The notes below the pieces were generated by a model. It saw only the letters and a program-made list of their open reading frames with translations. It was not told the origin of the DNA and made no database searches. This document shows positions 14,401 through 29,400 of a DNA stretch of 64,000 nt, piece by piece (within the stretch, counting starts at the first letter, position 1; every line of letters starts with the position of its first letter). The DNA comes from Pelodera strongyloides (lineage: Eukaryota; Nematoda; Chromadorea; Rhabditida; Rhabditidae). Made by a program: the position numbers and the translations under genes. The DNA lies in the NCBI GenBank assembly GCA_036852015.1, contig JAANDG010000428.1, forward strand, positions 62,001 to 126,000, written 5' to 3'.

Positions 14401-17400
14401 GTATGCACGAACGCACTGGGAACCTCCCAGGCGTCCCCAGTGGGAGGCTCCCGGTCAGAGGCCGTCTCCCGGTATGCACGAAACTCTGGGAAGTCCCCGG
14501 AGGCTCCCGTGGAGACAAATTTCGTACCAGGCCAAAATGGCCGGGTATACAACTATTATAACGGATTCTTTGTTGAAATATTCCATATTTTTACTTAGTA
14601 GGCTCATTTATGTTAGCTGGGAACTTAAAACAGTTAATAACCAAACGCTTTGCTGTCATACGATGTGTTTACGAGGTGATTAATTTTTTTCTCCACCTTG
14701 TTAGTATTTAAAACAATCATTCGAAAACAACGGGTTTAACACACAAAACCCACTCAAACCTCCTTAAATTTATGAGAAATACTATTAAATTCATTAGCAC
14801 CGCAACATGTATAAGTAGTGTGGTTTTTACCACATAACTGTCGTTCTTTCCATAAAAAAACCAAAAGAGAAACCCAAACTATGTAGACAAGAGTAAACTT
14901 GGTATAATTATGCAATATTATCTTTCCTTTCCTCCTTTTATTCCTTTTACCGAAAAAAAAACTGAATTTTACATCAAATCGAGTATAAATTAATAAAATC
15001 CAAAAGTGCGCAAGCTTCCCGCACCCGGAGTTTCGTGCATACTGGGAGCCATATACCGGGTGGGGACGTCTCTAGCGGGTGTCTCCCGGCTGGGAGGTCC
15101 CCGGTCGTTCGTGCATACGGCCACAGGACAACCGAATTCCCGTGTGTACTACGTAAATACAGTTCTAAAGAAAAATAATACTTGTTCAAAACCACATGCC
15201 ATATCGCTTTAAAAGCATATGCCCGAAAAGGTACTGTAAACTTGAAAAAGGAGGAGATACACTGTCAAGTTTCAGGCTTCAGGCTGACTTCTTTATCATT
15301 CATCGCAAAGAAAACTACTCAGCATTCACACAAGTCGCCATCGAAAGCGTTCACAAGTAAAAAAATTTGCTTACAAACCATCTCGCAAATAGTTCAACAT
15401 GTACTGCTGCTCGTAGTTCTAAAACCAACCAAACAGTGTAAACTCACATGTGCTTGTGACGCGTGCTGGGCGTAAACTTGAGCCATATACTGTTGATAGT
15501 GTTGCTCCTGGAGCTGCTTGATCAGGGCCTCTTGCTGAAAAATGGATAGTAGGAAAAGCAGAAACAAGAAAATCCTACTTCATATTGTGAGACTCATATG
15601 AATACAGATGACAACTCCGGATCTCCGGATAGCAGCAACATAGAATACTTCATAACTAGAATAACGTCGCCTGCTCAACTTTAACTTCAGCAACTTCAGC
15701 TTCATTGTCGTAAATCGAACTCTCTCTCTCTCTCTTTCTCTCTCTCAGTTTACAACATATTTACACCCTTTACTATGTATTCAAGTAAAATCAAAGATCC
15801 GCACAGAAACCACAGGTCCAATAACACTCGGGAAATAGCACTCGATGCGGAGAAGCAGGCGACAACACGGGAGAAAACAACAACAATCTCAGCGTTTTGG
15901 AACAGTCACGGAAAACAAGAGACAGACAGATATCCGGCCTCCGGATCCTCGATAACTAGTTTTCTTCTGTTCACTTTAAAGCGGTATGGCACGCACGTAC
16001 TTTGTGAAACGCCTGATGAGCAACCATGTTCCATTCTGTGCCAGAAATTTCCAGATGGACATAGATGGACAAAGATAACCATGACATATAAGTGAAACCG
16101 GGAGATTTTCTCATCATTACCTAATTAACAGACTTGACCCCCACAAAGACGAGAATTAATTGCCGAAACAATTACCGGGAAAATGGGGCGTATTTCGTAG
16201 ACCACTGGCAAGTAAACGTAAACCGTACTAGCAATGGAAGTAGACGAAGAATGAAGAATCCAAGTTTGCTAATAAACATCCACAGAACTACGATTGTACG
16301 ATTCTGCATCAATTTTTCCAAACCGTTAGTTAGTTTCTCCAAAATCAGTAATTGCCGGAGCTCAGAACCCATACCATCCTTACATGCGCGCTCAAATCAA
16401 TCAAGCCTTTGAGTCCTCAAAAACCTCAACCGCAACACTTTTTGACCAACACAAAGATGTTTTCCTCGTCAAAGACACTCGATAACTTTCAAATTCTCTC
16501 CCAGTTTGCCCAACGTCTGGAGTTGTGGGGCGAACTCCCCCCACCCAACAAACACGGGTAAATAGGCAAACAAAAGTAGAAGCTGGGGCGAGATTTGAGA
16601 TTTCACAGAGCCGGGCCGATCATATTTTCATTCAACACCTATTCAATTCAGTCTTTCCTCATTTAGGACACCATTTTCACAGCTTTCCACTTAAATTAAC
16701 CGGGTAGAGCTAGTCCGCAAGGCTGGTGACCAACAAACACTATTTAGCGTATCTTCCAGATATATCCGTACGACCGTACATACCCCGCTCACCCACTCCA
16801 AAAATTGGTTAGCAAATTTTTACATACCAGTCCTTTACCACGCTAAACTACAGAAAAGTCAACTTGAGCCCTCCCTATTTGCAATTATCGTAGCTGTCAC
16901 GAGTGACAGGTGAGATCAGTAAGTTACGTAACATTGTACGAACGTGTGTGCGCGCCGCGAGGGAACGGCTCCCTCTTTGTGACACTGCGCATGTGTCACG
17001 TTGCAGGCGCGCTCTCCGCAATATTTACAATGCCCTCCGGGTGAAGATATGCTAACGCCACACACGAACGGGGGCGGTCCAATTCTAGGCCGCACTCACT
17101 AAGCTCAAGAGTGGATTATCACGAAAAATACGCAATTAGAGAAGAGCATTCTCCAGGTCCCACAGTGTATTTTGTCGGCATATTGTTTTTTATCACCACG
17201 ACCCGTTTTTAGAAATTTGCAATAATTTATCACAATCTTATTATTAAAAGATCACAAATAGTGAACAGTTTTTGCTCAACGCATCACTTTTGCGTCGGCC
17301 TACGTTTTTATATCATCATGTTTAGTAATTTACCTTGCACGCTCTTCCAGCGCAAAAGATTTATTATTTATATTGCAATTTTGATCGATACACATTCTTT

Positions 17401-20400
17401 GAGAAATAGAAACTCCTCGTACGAACCTCGTTTCAAACAATAATTGGATTAAATTTGTCTAAAACGACAGCCGATGCAGCTGCATATGGATAATTGTAAA
17501 CCACTGTCCATGTTACAGATAAAAGATAAGATATGGCAGGCGTCGACTCCCGGGGGTTATCAATTTGACTACACATATCAACAACCCACTTTCAATTTCA
17601 ACTTGCACCCCCTACACATTTCACTTGCCGTAAATATTTTATTGTCATTGTTTCTTTGCTTCACTTCATATAGGTTATTCCTCTAAAAACTTAAAATTTG
17701 GACCTTGACCATCACCAATCTTTAAAAGGCTATGTCACGTTTCCGTTTCCACACTTTATATACAAATTTTGCACCCTTCCGTTCAATTCCGGATTCCGGC
17801 ACTCATTTTGCAAACAATGCCACACGATCTGCATGGTATAAAGCCCGCAAATGGTATTTCAAAACTACGGGCTTTACCGCTTTAACCCAAGATTCACAAA
17901 TAGTCACGTGCAAGTTCGAACCTCAAGAAATTGAGCAACACGTGTCGAATAATGTAAATGATAGTAAGAACCGAGGGTCATATCAATCATTATGTTTTCT
18001 TCTGGTCCAATCCAATCTCTACCCAAATCCCAATCCACTAAGTCACCCATTTTCCTTGCTGATATCCACGTATCAACTGACCAGCACACATCTCAATTTA
18101 ACGTATGTGTGGCGGGCAAAAATAAGCAAAACAGCTGGTCGGGGTTCAAGTCAGTTGACCGTTCAGTGTAGTATAACTCATTGAATTTTGTCTCAATTTC
18201 TTCACAAAACATATTAAATTACTGATGATGAAGATGATGACTAATTGGGCAGATTTTTAAATAATACTATTCAACAATTAATTTATGATAATCGGGAAAT
18301 GTTCAACCAACAAATAGAAATAGCATCATCTTTTTCTGCAGAAAAAGACACGCAGCTGGTCAGTCTAGACGCAGCACGTAGTAACTAAATTAGAAGTAAA
18401 ATTGAATGGCACAAGTGCTGATCGATCAAACACGTGGATTTTCTTAAAAATGTTGGAATGCATCTATACGATTCATATTTTAAATTCCTTTTTTCCTAAA
18501 CAGCATTCCTAATAGTCAAGTTCCCACGCTTAAGCATCACATCATTATGCCCGTTTTATGCTGTAATGCGCAAGCGACATAGACACATAGAACCAAAATG
18601 ATGTTCGACCAATGCAAGGGGCGAAAGTTCTTCAAAATCTAGCATTCTACATATATGATTTTGCCGATTTATCTTATATTAAGTCTGTCCAAGTCTTCCC
18701 GCATAATTCATCATTTTGCTTACAGTTCAAAGTTCAAATCCAAATAATGTTCCAAAAATTATGCATATATGTCTCATTTTCTGTGATTAATTTGAACTAC
18801 ATCTCGCGTGAAATAATTTAATAATGATCACCCAAAGGTTTCCACAAAAAGTCAACGCCCCTTTTTTTCCTGTGCTCAAATGATTGTTCTTGTTATTCAT
18901 CTAATATTGCAGTTTCTGCTGCTCATCTTCATACTATTGGTGACGATCAACTGTTCTGTCAATACTAGTTGTTTATCGGTGACGTTCAGATCCCTCAAAA
19001 ATCCTCCAAAGCCAGTTACTTTCGTCAATCGCATCGTCAACAAGGATAACTTGGGCCGCAATCACAAAACGTTTCAGTGTACAATATTCTACGCCGCGCG
19101 AAATTTCAATAGCTGACTAGTAGTTCAGCTCAATTTTTTATCAAATATCAATGATCGGTCAAGCACCAAAAAATTCCAAATTAGCACCCCAACTCCCAAA
19201 CCAAACTAGTTATCACCACATACAAATTGTAAGGCCTATGCTGACGACAATGCTTGAACCGCTCGAACGATTTCAAGTACACATTTAATATCTTAGACAA
19301 TTAGACGCTAATAACGTAGATCGCAATCCACGCATTGTTTTTTTGTTTACTGGTACTGGCAGTCCTCTGAAAATCCCGCTGTATCTACTGACACGTGCTA
19401 GCACACTTGTCATATCCGTAAGTAACGAAAAGGACACTGGTTATAATCGGTAAAAAGTAATTTTCGTTAAATGACAATCATAAAAAAAACTTCAAATAAC
19501 CTATTAAGACCAGCGTTCACGTTCACAACTTCATACGCCCTCCATCTCCATGACCCCAGACATCCCTCAAGTGTAACCAGATACGCCGGGTTGTTTTGAG
19601 GAAACCTACATACAATTGGCACATTCTTAATATATTTCCATGTCGCTTTTCTCTCGCTTATAGCTGCTGACAGCCAGTACCAGAGGCTGGTTGCTTATTG
19701 AGAGTAGTCACGAGTTAAATCATCGTCAGGTGCCCAAACCACCGTTTGTACCATGTGAAAAGGCATAGTGATGGCTCGGAGAACACGCCCCAATACAACT
19801 AGGCTCTTCCCTTGTTTACGTTTACCTTCACATAAGTAACAGCCTCCCAGTCCCCAGTAAGCTAGCATCAGCATTATTTTGTTATTTACATTCAAATCAG
19901 ACACTAGCAAGCAGTATTGGATCAAGTGTCAGCGATCAACCTTGCTTTAGAGTAGAGCTACACGTATCTTTTCTTATTTCTTACACCTAATATGTGCATT
20001 CTTCATTCTTTAGACTATATTTAATTTATATCACAAATATCATTATTTGCAGGGTAAATCCAATATTGCTATTATTTTCTCACAAATTCACTATTAATAT
20101 TCTGTGTGTGTATTTCAGACTTAACTATAAAAGACTGCCGTTTCATATTAACTCCATTTTTCCTACTCTATTCATGCAATGAACATCGATCCCGATTCAC
20201 TAGAACACATCTTCAAATATTTGGATTTCAATCAGCGGGTCAAACTCGAGGCGGTTTGCAGACTATGGCGATGGGTTCTAATGGTGGGTGGATATCATTA
20301 TCTTTATTAGAAAAATTACGGTCTTTTATGTAAGGCATTGTTCTCGCCACTTTGTTTCTCACAGTATTACTATGTAAGGCATAATCCTCGCCGCGCTGTT

Positions 20401-23400
20401 TCTCACAGTATTCATGTATACTTTTACTTATAGTATTTTATTCTATACGGTATACGGAAAGTATGTTGCAATTGTACAGATGGTACAATTTTTATACTAT
20501 AAGGAATACTACGGTAATTGAATACTCCTAGTGCAATTATATTCTATACAGTATATTACAAGACAATAGATGGATATCAACATTTTCAGCGGAGCTCCGC
20601 CTACTCGGACATGAAACAACTCAACATTGCAAAATATCTCAACTCATGCTCTAGCTCGTGCTACTATCAACAAGTGAGTAAGTGCAACGTATCACGGTAA
20701 ACAAACATCAGAGATTAGGAAACTAGCGATGGAAACCGTGATCCTATTCAATTGGAACATCTAGTCGGCTTGCTGTAAAAGAACAAGAATAGTTGATGAG
20801 CGCCAACTTTAGCTTAATATCTGAATGCCTGCCAACTTTAGGAAAGCCTATCCGTCGAACCAACAGTCTTGGGAGTGGTGGAAAGGTGTGGAAATTATGT
20901 TTTCGAATTGACATTCGGCGGCAGATGGATCAAGGTTTCACAGCCAATCATCAACGGAATAGCAGAGTAAGAGCTTGGCCTCATCTTAAAGAGACAACTC
21001 ACCACAATTACGTTCCAAATCGACAGTAACCACTCTCCGGTGAGTACCCAGTAAACGGGGTACAGTACGAGAGTCTTCTCTATGAATTACTGAGTGAGCA
21101 CCATTGGTTGATAGAAGATTCATACAACAGTTCCATTTACAGTGAATGCCACCGACTCCGAGTTCTCGATCTCAGCGCAGTGATCCTCAACGCAGATCTC
21201 TCGCCATTGCTCGACACAATCGCTGAGCAGCTAGAATTCTTCTCCATCGAGGATACCAGTTGGGTTGATGACGACAACGCACAAAAGGTAAGCCACAGCC
21301 GCGCTCTCCTTACAGAACTGAACATTTCCAGCACAATGACCATAATACAATTATAGAGAATAGAGAAACTAACAGAACAGAATAAGGAATCGTAGACTTC
21401 CTTCAGATCACCACATACTTTCCTCGATTCATCAGGCTCAAGAAATTCAACTGTCGATCAGCATCCTCCAAAATTCTAAACCAACTTCACAAAATTTCCG
21501 GAAAGCTTAGGTGAGAAAATGTTTGATCCCAAGCATTTATTGGTGAAGAGCGTCTTAGAACATGACCATGGGCTCTACTTAGGCCGCTAATATCCTCGTT
21601 TGAGCAATCCTGCAGCCTCGCTGACACACACTTGTATGTCCTGTCCCTAAGCATGCTATCTCTACAACCACTGAACTTGAACGTATTGTTAGGTGAAAAC
21701 TCAAGACGAGTCCCTTTAACTTAAATAACAAAGTCAACTTCTTCAGTCACCTCGATGCGAGTTCCGTTCATCACATGCACGTCGGCGCCCTGCTCGACGT
21801 GCTCGAGTACCAGGATCAACTCACTTCACTAACACTATCACCGATGCCCGTGTTTGATAGTGCAATCGTGGAAACAATGTCGGGACTGTCAAATCTTAAG
21901 TCCTTGTCACTTGGCTACATTGATCATGAGGATACGCAGCTGGATCTACTCGGAAGGCTCAACAATCTTACGGAGCTGAAACTAACAGTATGTTAAAGTT
22001 ACACCATACTTATAACCTTGACACGGTCAAATACCGCTGGTATCATACCGACACAGCAGAATCTTTATAAATTTAAGTATGCAATCAATAATCTTACTGA
22101 AATAACAGTGTTTCAGAGCGTGCAATGCCTGAGCGAGATCAGTATGCGAGTGATACTCAGTCATCTGATCCGTCTCGAATCGCTGAGCATTAGCTCTTGC
22201 AAGAACGTCTTCGACTACAGTGCCCTCGAGTGTTGCAGAGAAGTTCAACGACTTGAGATTGGAGATACAATGCAACTATCCAATGAAGACATCTACGTCG
22301 TTTGCAACTACGGAAACCTGCAGTCTCTGAGGTAAGCAAAAAATCTCACTTTATTATACAACACGAAGACTACTGCACCTCTTTACCAAAATACCGATTG
22401 TTCTCATCACTCATCCAGAAGAAGACAGTTGCAGGACAACTTGCAGAGTGTCGCCATATGAAATCACACAGCTGATTGTAATGTTGTTTTGGTAAACAAC
22501 GGTGAGAGAGAGGGATAGAGCAAATAGTAAGAGGATGATGCATCTGGCACAGGGATAAGTTAGAGAGACGAAAAGCTTTTCATTTAGCTAATTTTTAGGC
22601 TGGTAAAATGTATCAACATAACGGCACCAGCCATTATCCACGCCCTTCGCCGAAATCAACTGAAACATGTAGGCTTTCTTCTTTTTGAAGTAGGCAAAAA
22701 CCCTGCGCCAGCAAAAAACATTCCAACGTATGGAACAAAGTGGCCTGGTGAACCTAGCAGTGTCTTCGGGAAACAATTGCACATGGGAGTTTAATTGTTG
22801 AATTTCTCCCATGTCTTAAAATTTAGTCCTACTGACAGGAAGGTTTTATATACCTCTTCATGTCCAAGTCCAGTGTCACGGACAATATCAAACGAAGATA
22901 AAAGACAATATGAATCCACTATTTCCATGAATCCACTATTTAGCTCGACACATCCGGTTGCATCTATCTAACTGATGAAGTTCCGTTCGCAATCGCAAGT
23001 ACGCAACACAGAATTGAGTCAATCTCGATGGCTGGTTGTATGCAGATGACAAGGTTAGATTATTAAAGAACTCATCTTGTCTCGAAGAAAGGAACACATT
23101 TCTGTCCAACAACATCTCGCTGATACTGATAATATGCACAGTCAGAACACAGGTGCCAAGTCAAGTTCACATTGAGTACACGAGTTAATGCTTGATTGCA
23201 CTCGTATAAACGAAGGTTCATGTAAACATGAAATGATGAAACTAACATACAAGTTTACAGCAAAGGCATCGCCGCCTTATCACATCTACGAAACGTGGAA
23301 CAACTGACCGAACTCGACGTGGGACGAAACAGAGAAGTAGGTTTTCATATAGCGATAACTTTATGAATTTACACCGAAAGAGAAAGGAGTTTCACTGTTC

Positions 23401-26400
23401 CACAAATGCTCCACAGACCCGATAGTACTTCAACTTCAGATTGACGACATGGCCATACTCAGTCTGCACAATGTGCTCAAGCTCAAAGAAGAACAACGAC
23501 GTCAGAACGAAGCAGAAGATGCCGATGAAGGAGACGTTTGCCAGAACCACAATGGAAGAACGAATGGAGATGACCATAATACACAGGTGAGGACGTAACT
23601 GGACTAACTGCTTGCTAGATACACCCAGCTTTAAAACGGTATGGCTCCTAGTTTTGAAGCGTATGACTGAATTCCTAAGATGCAGGAATGTTTTCCAGGG
23701 CACAAAACTTTGCATATCAGTACTACACCATGTGCCATGCGCCATATCGTCGAATAATGATCAACACTTTTTCAGAAACTGATAGTCTACATCCTCGAGA
23801 CTTCCGTGTCACACGAAGTCGAGGGTCGAGTTCACGACCACATACAATTGCTGTGCTAGTGGACATCACGATTCAACAAAGTACCAATCGCCGAAAAGAA
23901 ATTTCGAGAGTTCGACCTCCCCACCTCGCGAACATATTGTACATAGTGATGAAGTTATTACGTAACTTTTAAGTAAGGCAGTAAGCTCAGCCGTAGGACC
24001 CTCACTCAATACGCGCTGCCAACTGCAAAACCAAACATTTTTGAGTACTAATATTCTGCAAGTAAATCCCCTAGGGCAGCGCCTGCACTTTAAAAAAGAA
24101 TAATTACTCTAAATACCGTATTAGTATCTTCGCGACTCAATGTGCGTTACGTGTGATTATTTATTTGTTAGATTTGTTAAAATCTTTATCTGATTACTAA
24201 TATATAGAGTGCTCGACTCGATACAGGTGTGTTGTGTTGTAAATATAACTTAAGTGTACACATTTTTCGTTTGATTCGCTTACTAACCGTGATATGCTTT
24301 CACAGTGCCTTCAGCTAAATCCTCGTGTAAGTACAACTGTGCCAAAATACAAAAATTTGCTCATTTTATTGCGCTCAATAAAGAAATTCGATTTTCTGAA
24401 ACCGTACATCGTGCCACGTTGACTAATAAAAAAAATGGATCGAGGGATGAGAAACCTGTGCTAACAGACAAAAAAAATCTAAAAATATGTCAAATATGTG
24501 TGCGCTCCCAAGCACAAATATAAAAATGCCCCAAGCACATCTCTATGGTAACATCAGAGCTTCTTGAAAACAACTGATAAAACTGGAAAAAAGGGCTCTC
24601 TGATGTAACCCAAACTATGTTAGCGCTATCGCGCTAACAAAGGATATTCGACAATTCGTTGGTTCGCTCAAAAAAGTTTGAGGCCAAGAATCCCATCCCT
24701 TCAAAAAGTGACGCATACAGTAGAGTAGAGGGAAAGAACCCTTCAACATGTAAAGAATCCCAAATTCGATGAATATGAATTACTAAAAAAAAGAACTACA
24801 AAACCAAAGCATACAAAAAAACGCCAAAGCGAACACTCTAGAAGGGGGAATATAATTCTAAGTAAAGCACTACGATTTTTACCACAATTTGCATTACCAT
24901 AGTAACCAGTAGGCGAGATTCAGCTGGATCCCCGATAATAAACAATACAGCACACAAAGTGCTACAATCACATGACAGCTCAGCTTGTTAGACAAAATTC
25001 ACTACGCGCTCTCCATGGCGACAAAATTAAGTGTTTTGGAATGCAAGTAGTAAAATCAAACGTTAAAGGTTGGAAAAAAACCGCGGACCAATGGTGCAAA
25101 AAACACACTCCCTTGAGAATACTTGTAACTTCGAATACTTCGAATACAATACCGTAACCCCGCGTAAATTAGTGAAACGGGTTCGCAGTTTAGAATAGAA
25201 TTCTAGTATCGCACTATTGAACAATTGCTCACCTCACTAATTAAAGTACTGAGAAGAACTTGAAGAACATTCGACAAAATAAATTGCCCCGAGGGTTTAA
25301 TAAAAGCCAATGGTAAACAAAACGAGTCACTCACTTTCCCATTAATTTCCTCAACACTTGCAATTTCAATTTCCTTCAAAACTTTTTTCAAACTGCGAGG
25401 AAACCTAATTCAATACGCTAACAACCTAAGATGGGAAGAACGGAAACTTCAAAAATGCAGCAGCGAAAAGGCGGAAAATGTTAGGCAATCGCCGTAATTG
25501 TGCGAGAAAGAACAGTGAAAAAATATTCCCCGTCTCTGCCATTCTGTGCAAACCAGCAGGCTAGCATGCGAAATTCACCCCACAAGCAACTGGCCGTTAA
25601 CTACAACGTGGCAAGTAGGAAAGTAGGAATAAATAAAATATGTAATATACAAATATGGTAAACACAAATCCAACCTGTTCAGGAGCCCCTTGTATCTGTT
25701 GTTGTGCGTACGCTCGAAACTGGTGATATGTTTGGGCGTTCAACGCCTCTTGGATCTGTTTTCTAAAAAAAACGGCAATCAAGTTTGTCTATCCGGCTTA
25801 TCACCACAACGACGATTAAAACCGAGAACTATAATACTACGATTCAGATGCATAAATGAACTCTTCATTACTCCCATCGCTTCGCCCCAAAACCTACCTA
25901 AGTCATAAACAACGATACTTATATATATATATATATATAGAACGAGCAGTTTTCCGCTTCTCTAAAGTGAAAAGTCCCTAGTTTCGCATAATCGAGTCCT
26001 TATAAAAAAATTTCAAACAATATGAATTTCACTTTTGAGATTCGACTAGCTGTTGCTTATATCGTTTTTATTTATTCCGTGCACGTTCAACGGTGATGCC
26101 ACACTCTCTCTCTCTCTCTCTCTCTCGTTCAGAGAGTTGTATAATAATATAAATAGAAAACCGTTTACTCACTTTTGTGATTCGTATATCCGACAATCAA
26201 CTGGTGGCTGTTGTGCTGAAGCAGAGAAGCTGCTCGGCAGCTGGGGATCGCCTCCGTGACCGTTCAACACACGCAGTTCCGACTCGTCGGACCTGAAGAA
26301 GAAATGCATTCACTACAAACTACTTTTCGTTCGAGTTATCATATGAATGGACCAGCTCGAAGCTCCAAGTTGACTGGGAGACTCTAGAGACAGACTGGAC

Positions 26401-29400
26401 AGACATACAGTACAGTACATTACAGTGGACAATAAAAAAATGCAAGAAATTCAACGAAATTCTAACAACCATGAATGAGCCCAAAGCCTAATTGTAAGTA
26501 GTCTACAATGATGAGAATCGGGAAATACCAGAAAGAAGTAGAAAGCTTAGTCAGTTATTTCACTAAGTTACTGGTGTTTAACAAGGCAGTCGATTACGGT
26601 AGTCACGCAAATGAGCGCATCTTTTTCTTGCATTACACGCCACGCCGTACCAAAAGTTTTAACAAATACACTATATAATCATTCTAATTCCTCCGTAAAA
26701 TGCTCTAGCAAATTCTAAATTTAAAGCGAATAGCATCAGGAACCATATGATATTTTGCCACTGAAATTGACTGAAACAATACAAACATTTAAATAAACTC
26801 TGTGACCGTGACGTCCGTGACAATACTATTCAAGCAATGTCCACCTAACAGAAAACAAAATTGCATTCGTTGATCTATATATGTGCATTGTGGGCCCTGT
26901 GTATTTCCAAAGACCCCAACGCATTCGACAGCGAGCCGGGCCAGCCCTCCTCTACGTCTCTACCCCCTCACATCCCTTTTTCACAGAGAACATCTCCTTC
27001 TGAATCCATCAGTGTGTGGATACATTAGAGGGAATAGAAGACTCTGGAACTGAGCCCGCTGTCTGTCACTCTATCCGTTTCGCACATTCTTTGCGCCAGC
27101 ACCAATGAGATCTAATTATGAAGGGGTAATTATTGCCCCTCAATACACGCCCACATTGAGAAAATAAATTAAAGAAAGAAGGCCAACGAAGTGGGGAAAA
27201 ATTAACTACCCACAATCTCTGAAATTCAATGAGCAATAAAATGATGTATTATCAATACAAGAAAAGGTCCACAACGAAACCAGCCGCAGCCAGCAGCCAC
27301 CAAATTAGCCAAAATCAGAACAACAAAAAGACAAAGAAAGAAAATCTTCAGCCGGAATTCAAAACCAGACATATTTAAAAAAATAAAATAAAAAAACCCA
27401 ACATATTTGAAAGCGGTATGGTAGCATGAAGCGTGGTTTCGAAACGTACACTCACTAGGTGTATACATTTCTGTTTCTCTGCCCGAAAGTCAAATAACGG
27501 AAAAATTTGCGTACAATACATAGGAATGCGTATTGTCAGTATACGCTCCAAAACCACGTATCCTACCGCTTTAAGAACATAAGAATGAACCTACTTTGTG
27601 GGCGGAGCCTCGATGGAGTCAAGTACAAATTGCTTGAATGGCGGGCAAACTCTGTCCAAAAGAAAGACGAATCCGGCCATTGCTTCTTCTCTATCAAGTT
27701 GACCGAGGGATTGCCACGCCTTCCTGAAAACAATTGAAAAATAAATAATGAAGTAACACACACCGACATACAGTAGTCCACACGAAGAACCCTAGATTGA
27801 GCCCAAACACCTAGAGTACATACCTAAAAACACAAATACGGAAGTACCTCATACGGTAGTCCGTAGTCCACCGACCCGAATTGATGTTATATCTCTTGGT
27901 CCATAATAGAAGGAATAAAGAACCAGAGGAAAAGGATATAGGAGATGATATAACAAAAGTGAACACCACCGAACCTACACACTAGTAGCCCACGTAGAAA
28001 CCCTACATTGTCCTAATTTGTCCTTATAGTATAGTACAATTGTGCAATTTTCCTTATAGTCCAGTACCATATTGGGAGCATAAGCCTTCCTTCCACATTC
28101 CACAAGGAGGAAAGGAAATCAAGAGCAACTTCAGTTACAGTTATTACAGCAACTACACCAACTACGGCACGAGTTACTGAACTACACAAGAATTAGGGGT
28201 TCTAAATTCGACTTACACCTTGTTAGCTTTTGTGACGCCAGATTGAAAAACCTCGAAAGCTCTCTTTAAAAAGTTAGTGTAAGAGAGCGATCCAGCCCAG
28301 CCAAGAGCTGAACATTTCAAAACAATAAAATCTGCCCAAGCCTCAAGCTCAATGACAAGTAATTCCCCGTTATTAGAGTCGGCTGGCTCAGGAGCAATCT
28401 TCTAAAGTGAATCAAAACCACGGCTACACCGAGGACAATAAACAAAACAAAAAACAGTCATGAAATGAGAAAGGTTCAATTAACTAGAAAGTTCGAGATT
28501 TCATCTTGAACATTCAAGCTCAGCTCAATGCGGCTAAAGTTCGCATCGCATTTCTTAATCAAATCAAAAACATTGAAAATAAATGAATTACCATTAGTTC
28601 GTCCTGATCGCGCAGGGTTATTACGTTAACGTTAATCTAATTGGCAAACTGTGACATAAATCTGATAATTCATAACAACAACAAAAAAAACACCAATATC
28701 AATAAACGCTAGTTTGCAGGTTTCAAGTTGACACACTTGGGCAGTTTTTTTTGTAATCAAACCAGGATCAAGTTATTATCATACATATCAGGTCACTGCT
28801 GCTAAATGCTAGATCTATCACGTTAAACTCGCTAATCGCCAAAGAACACACGAAATATCAAGCAAGACATAACTCAGAACCAATCCAATTCACAGTAAAC
28901 ACCAAAACCTAAACTAACATCTAAAGCATGTGCTGGGCCCGGGGGTGCAAAAGCACAAAGTGGTCCTTAGAACAAAAAAAAGCGTCGTCCGTTCTCAGGC
29001 ATCTTTATTGCCTATTTGAAGAGGGTTTCAAGAATGCTGACAGAAAACAAAAGCCCACCGTAAAAGAGTGAGTAGAAAGAATGAAGAACGTATCTAACTA
29101 AGCCTATAGTTTTGCATCGTTCTGTTCAACATGCTTTAAAGCGAAATACCGGCCGGTTTTTGAAACGCATTGCGTACACCTGCTTTCTTATGCAGCATAT
29201 GCAAATGAGCAAAAATTAGAATAAAAACTAGACCCCACCCCACTTTGCATAAATGCATAGGAATGCAAGTACTTGATATGCGTTTCAAAACCGGCCGGCA
29301 TTTCGCTTTAAAATCACGTCATTCATTCCCCGTTTATGATTTCTGGTTAAAATTTACTCAAAGTGATTATATCAAAAATCGACGTGATAACATAACCTCA

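Noticed and set aside
17732..18184. 150-codon plus-strand open frame.
   Set aside because: It runs through a family B-like hairpin, has no matching splice partners and reads as low-complexity; a chance frame.
25335..25398. Exon-like segment on the minus strand with good acceptor and donor.
   Set aside because: acbd3 exon 6 joins exon 7 directly in phase and matches human ACBD3 across the junction; this segment would break the frame.
27854..27892. Segment that could join the small nested gene to acbd3 exon 4.
   Set aside because: Its acceptor is poor and the previous exon ends naturally in a stop codon (TAA at 28215-28213).
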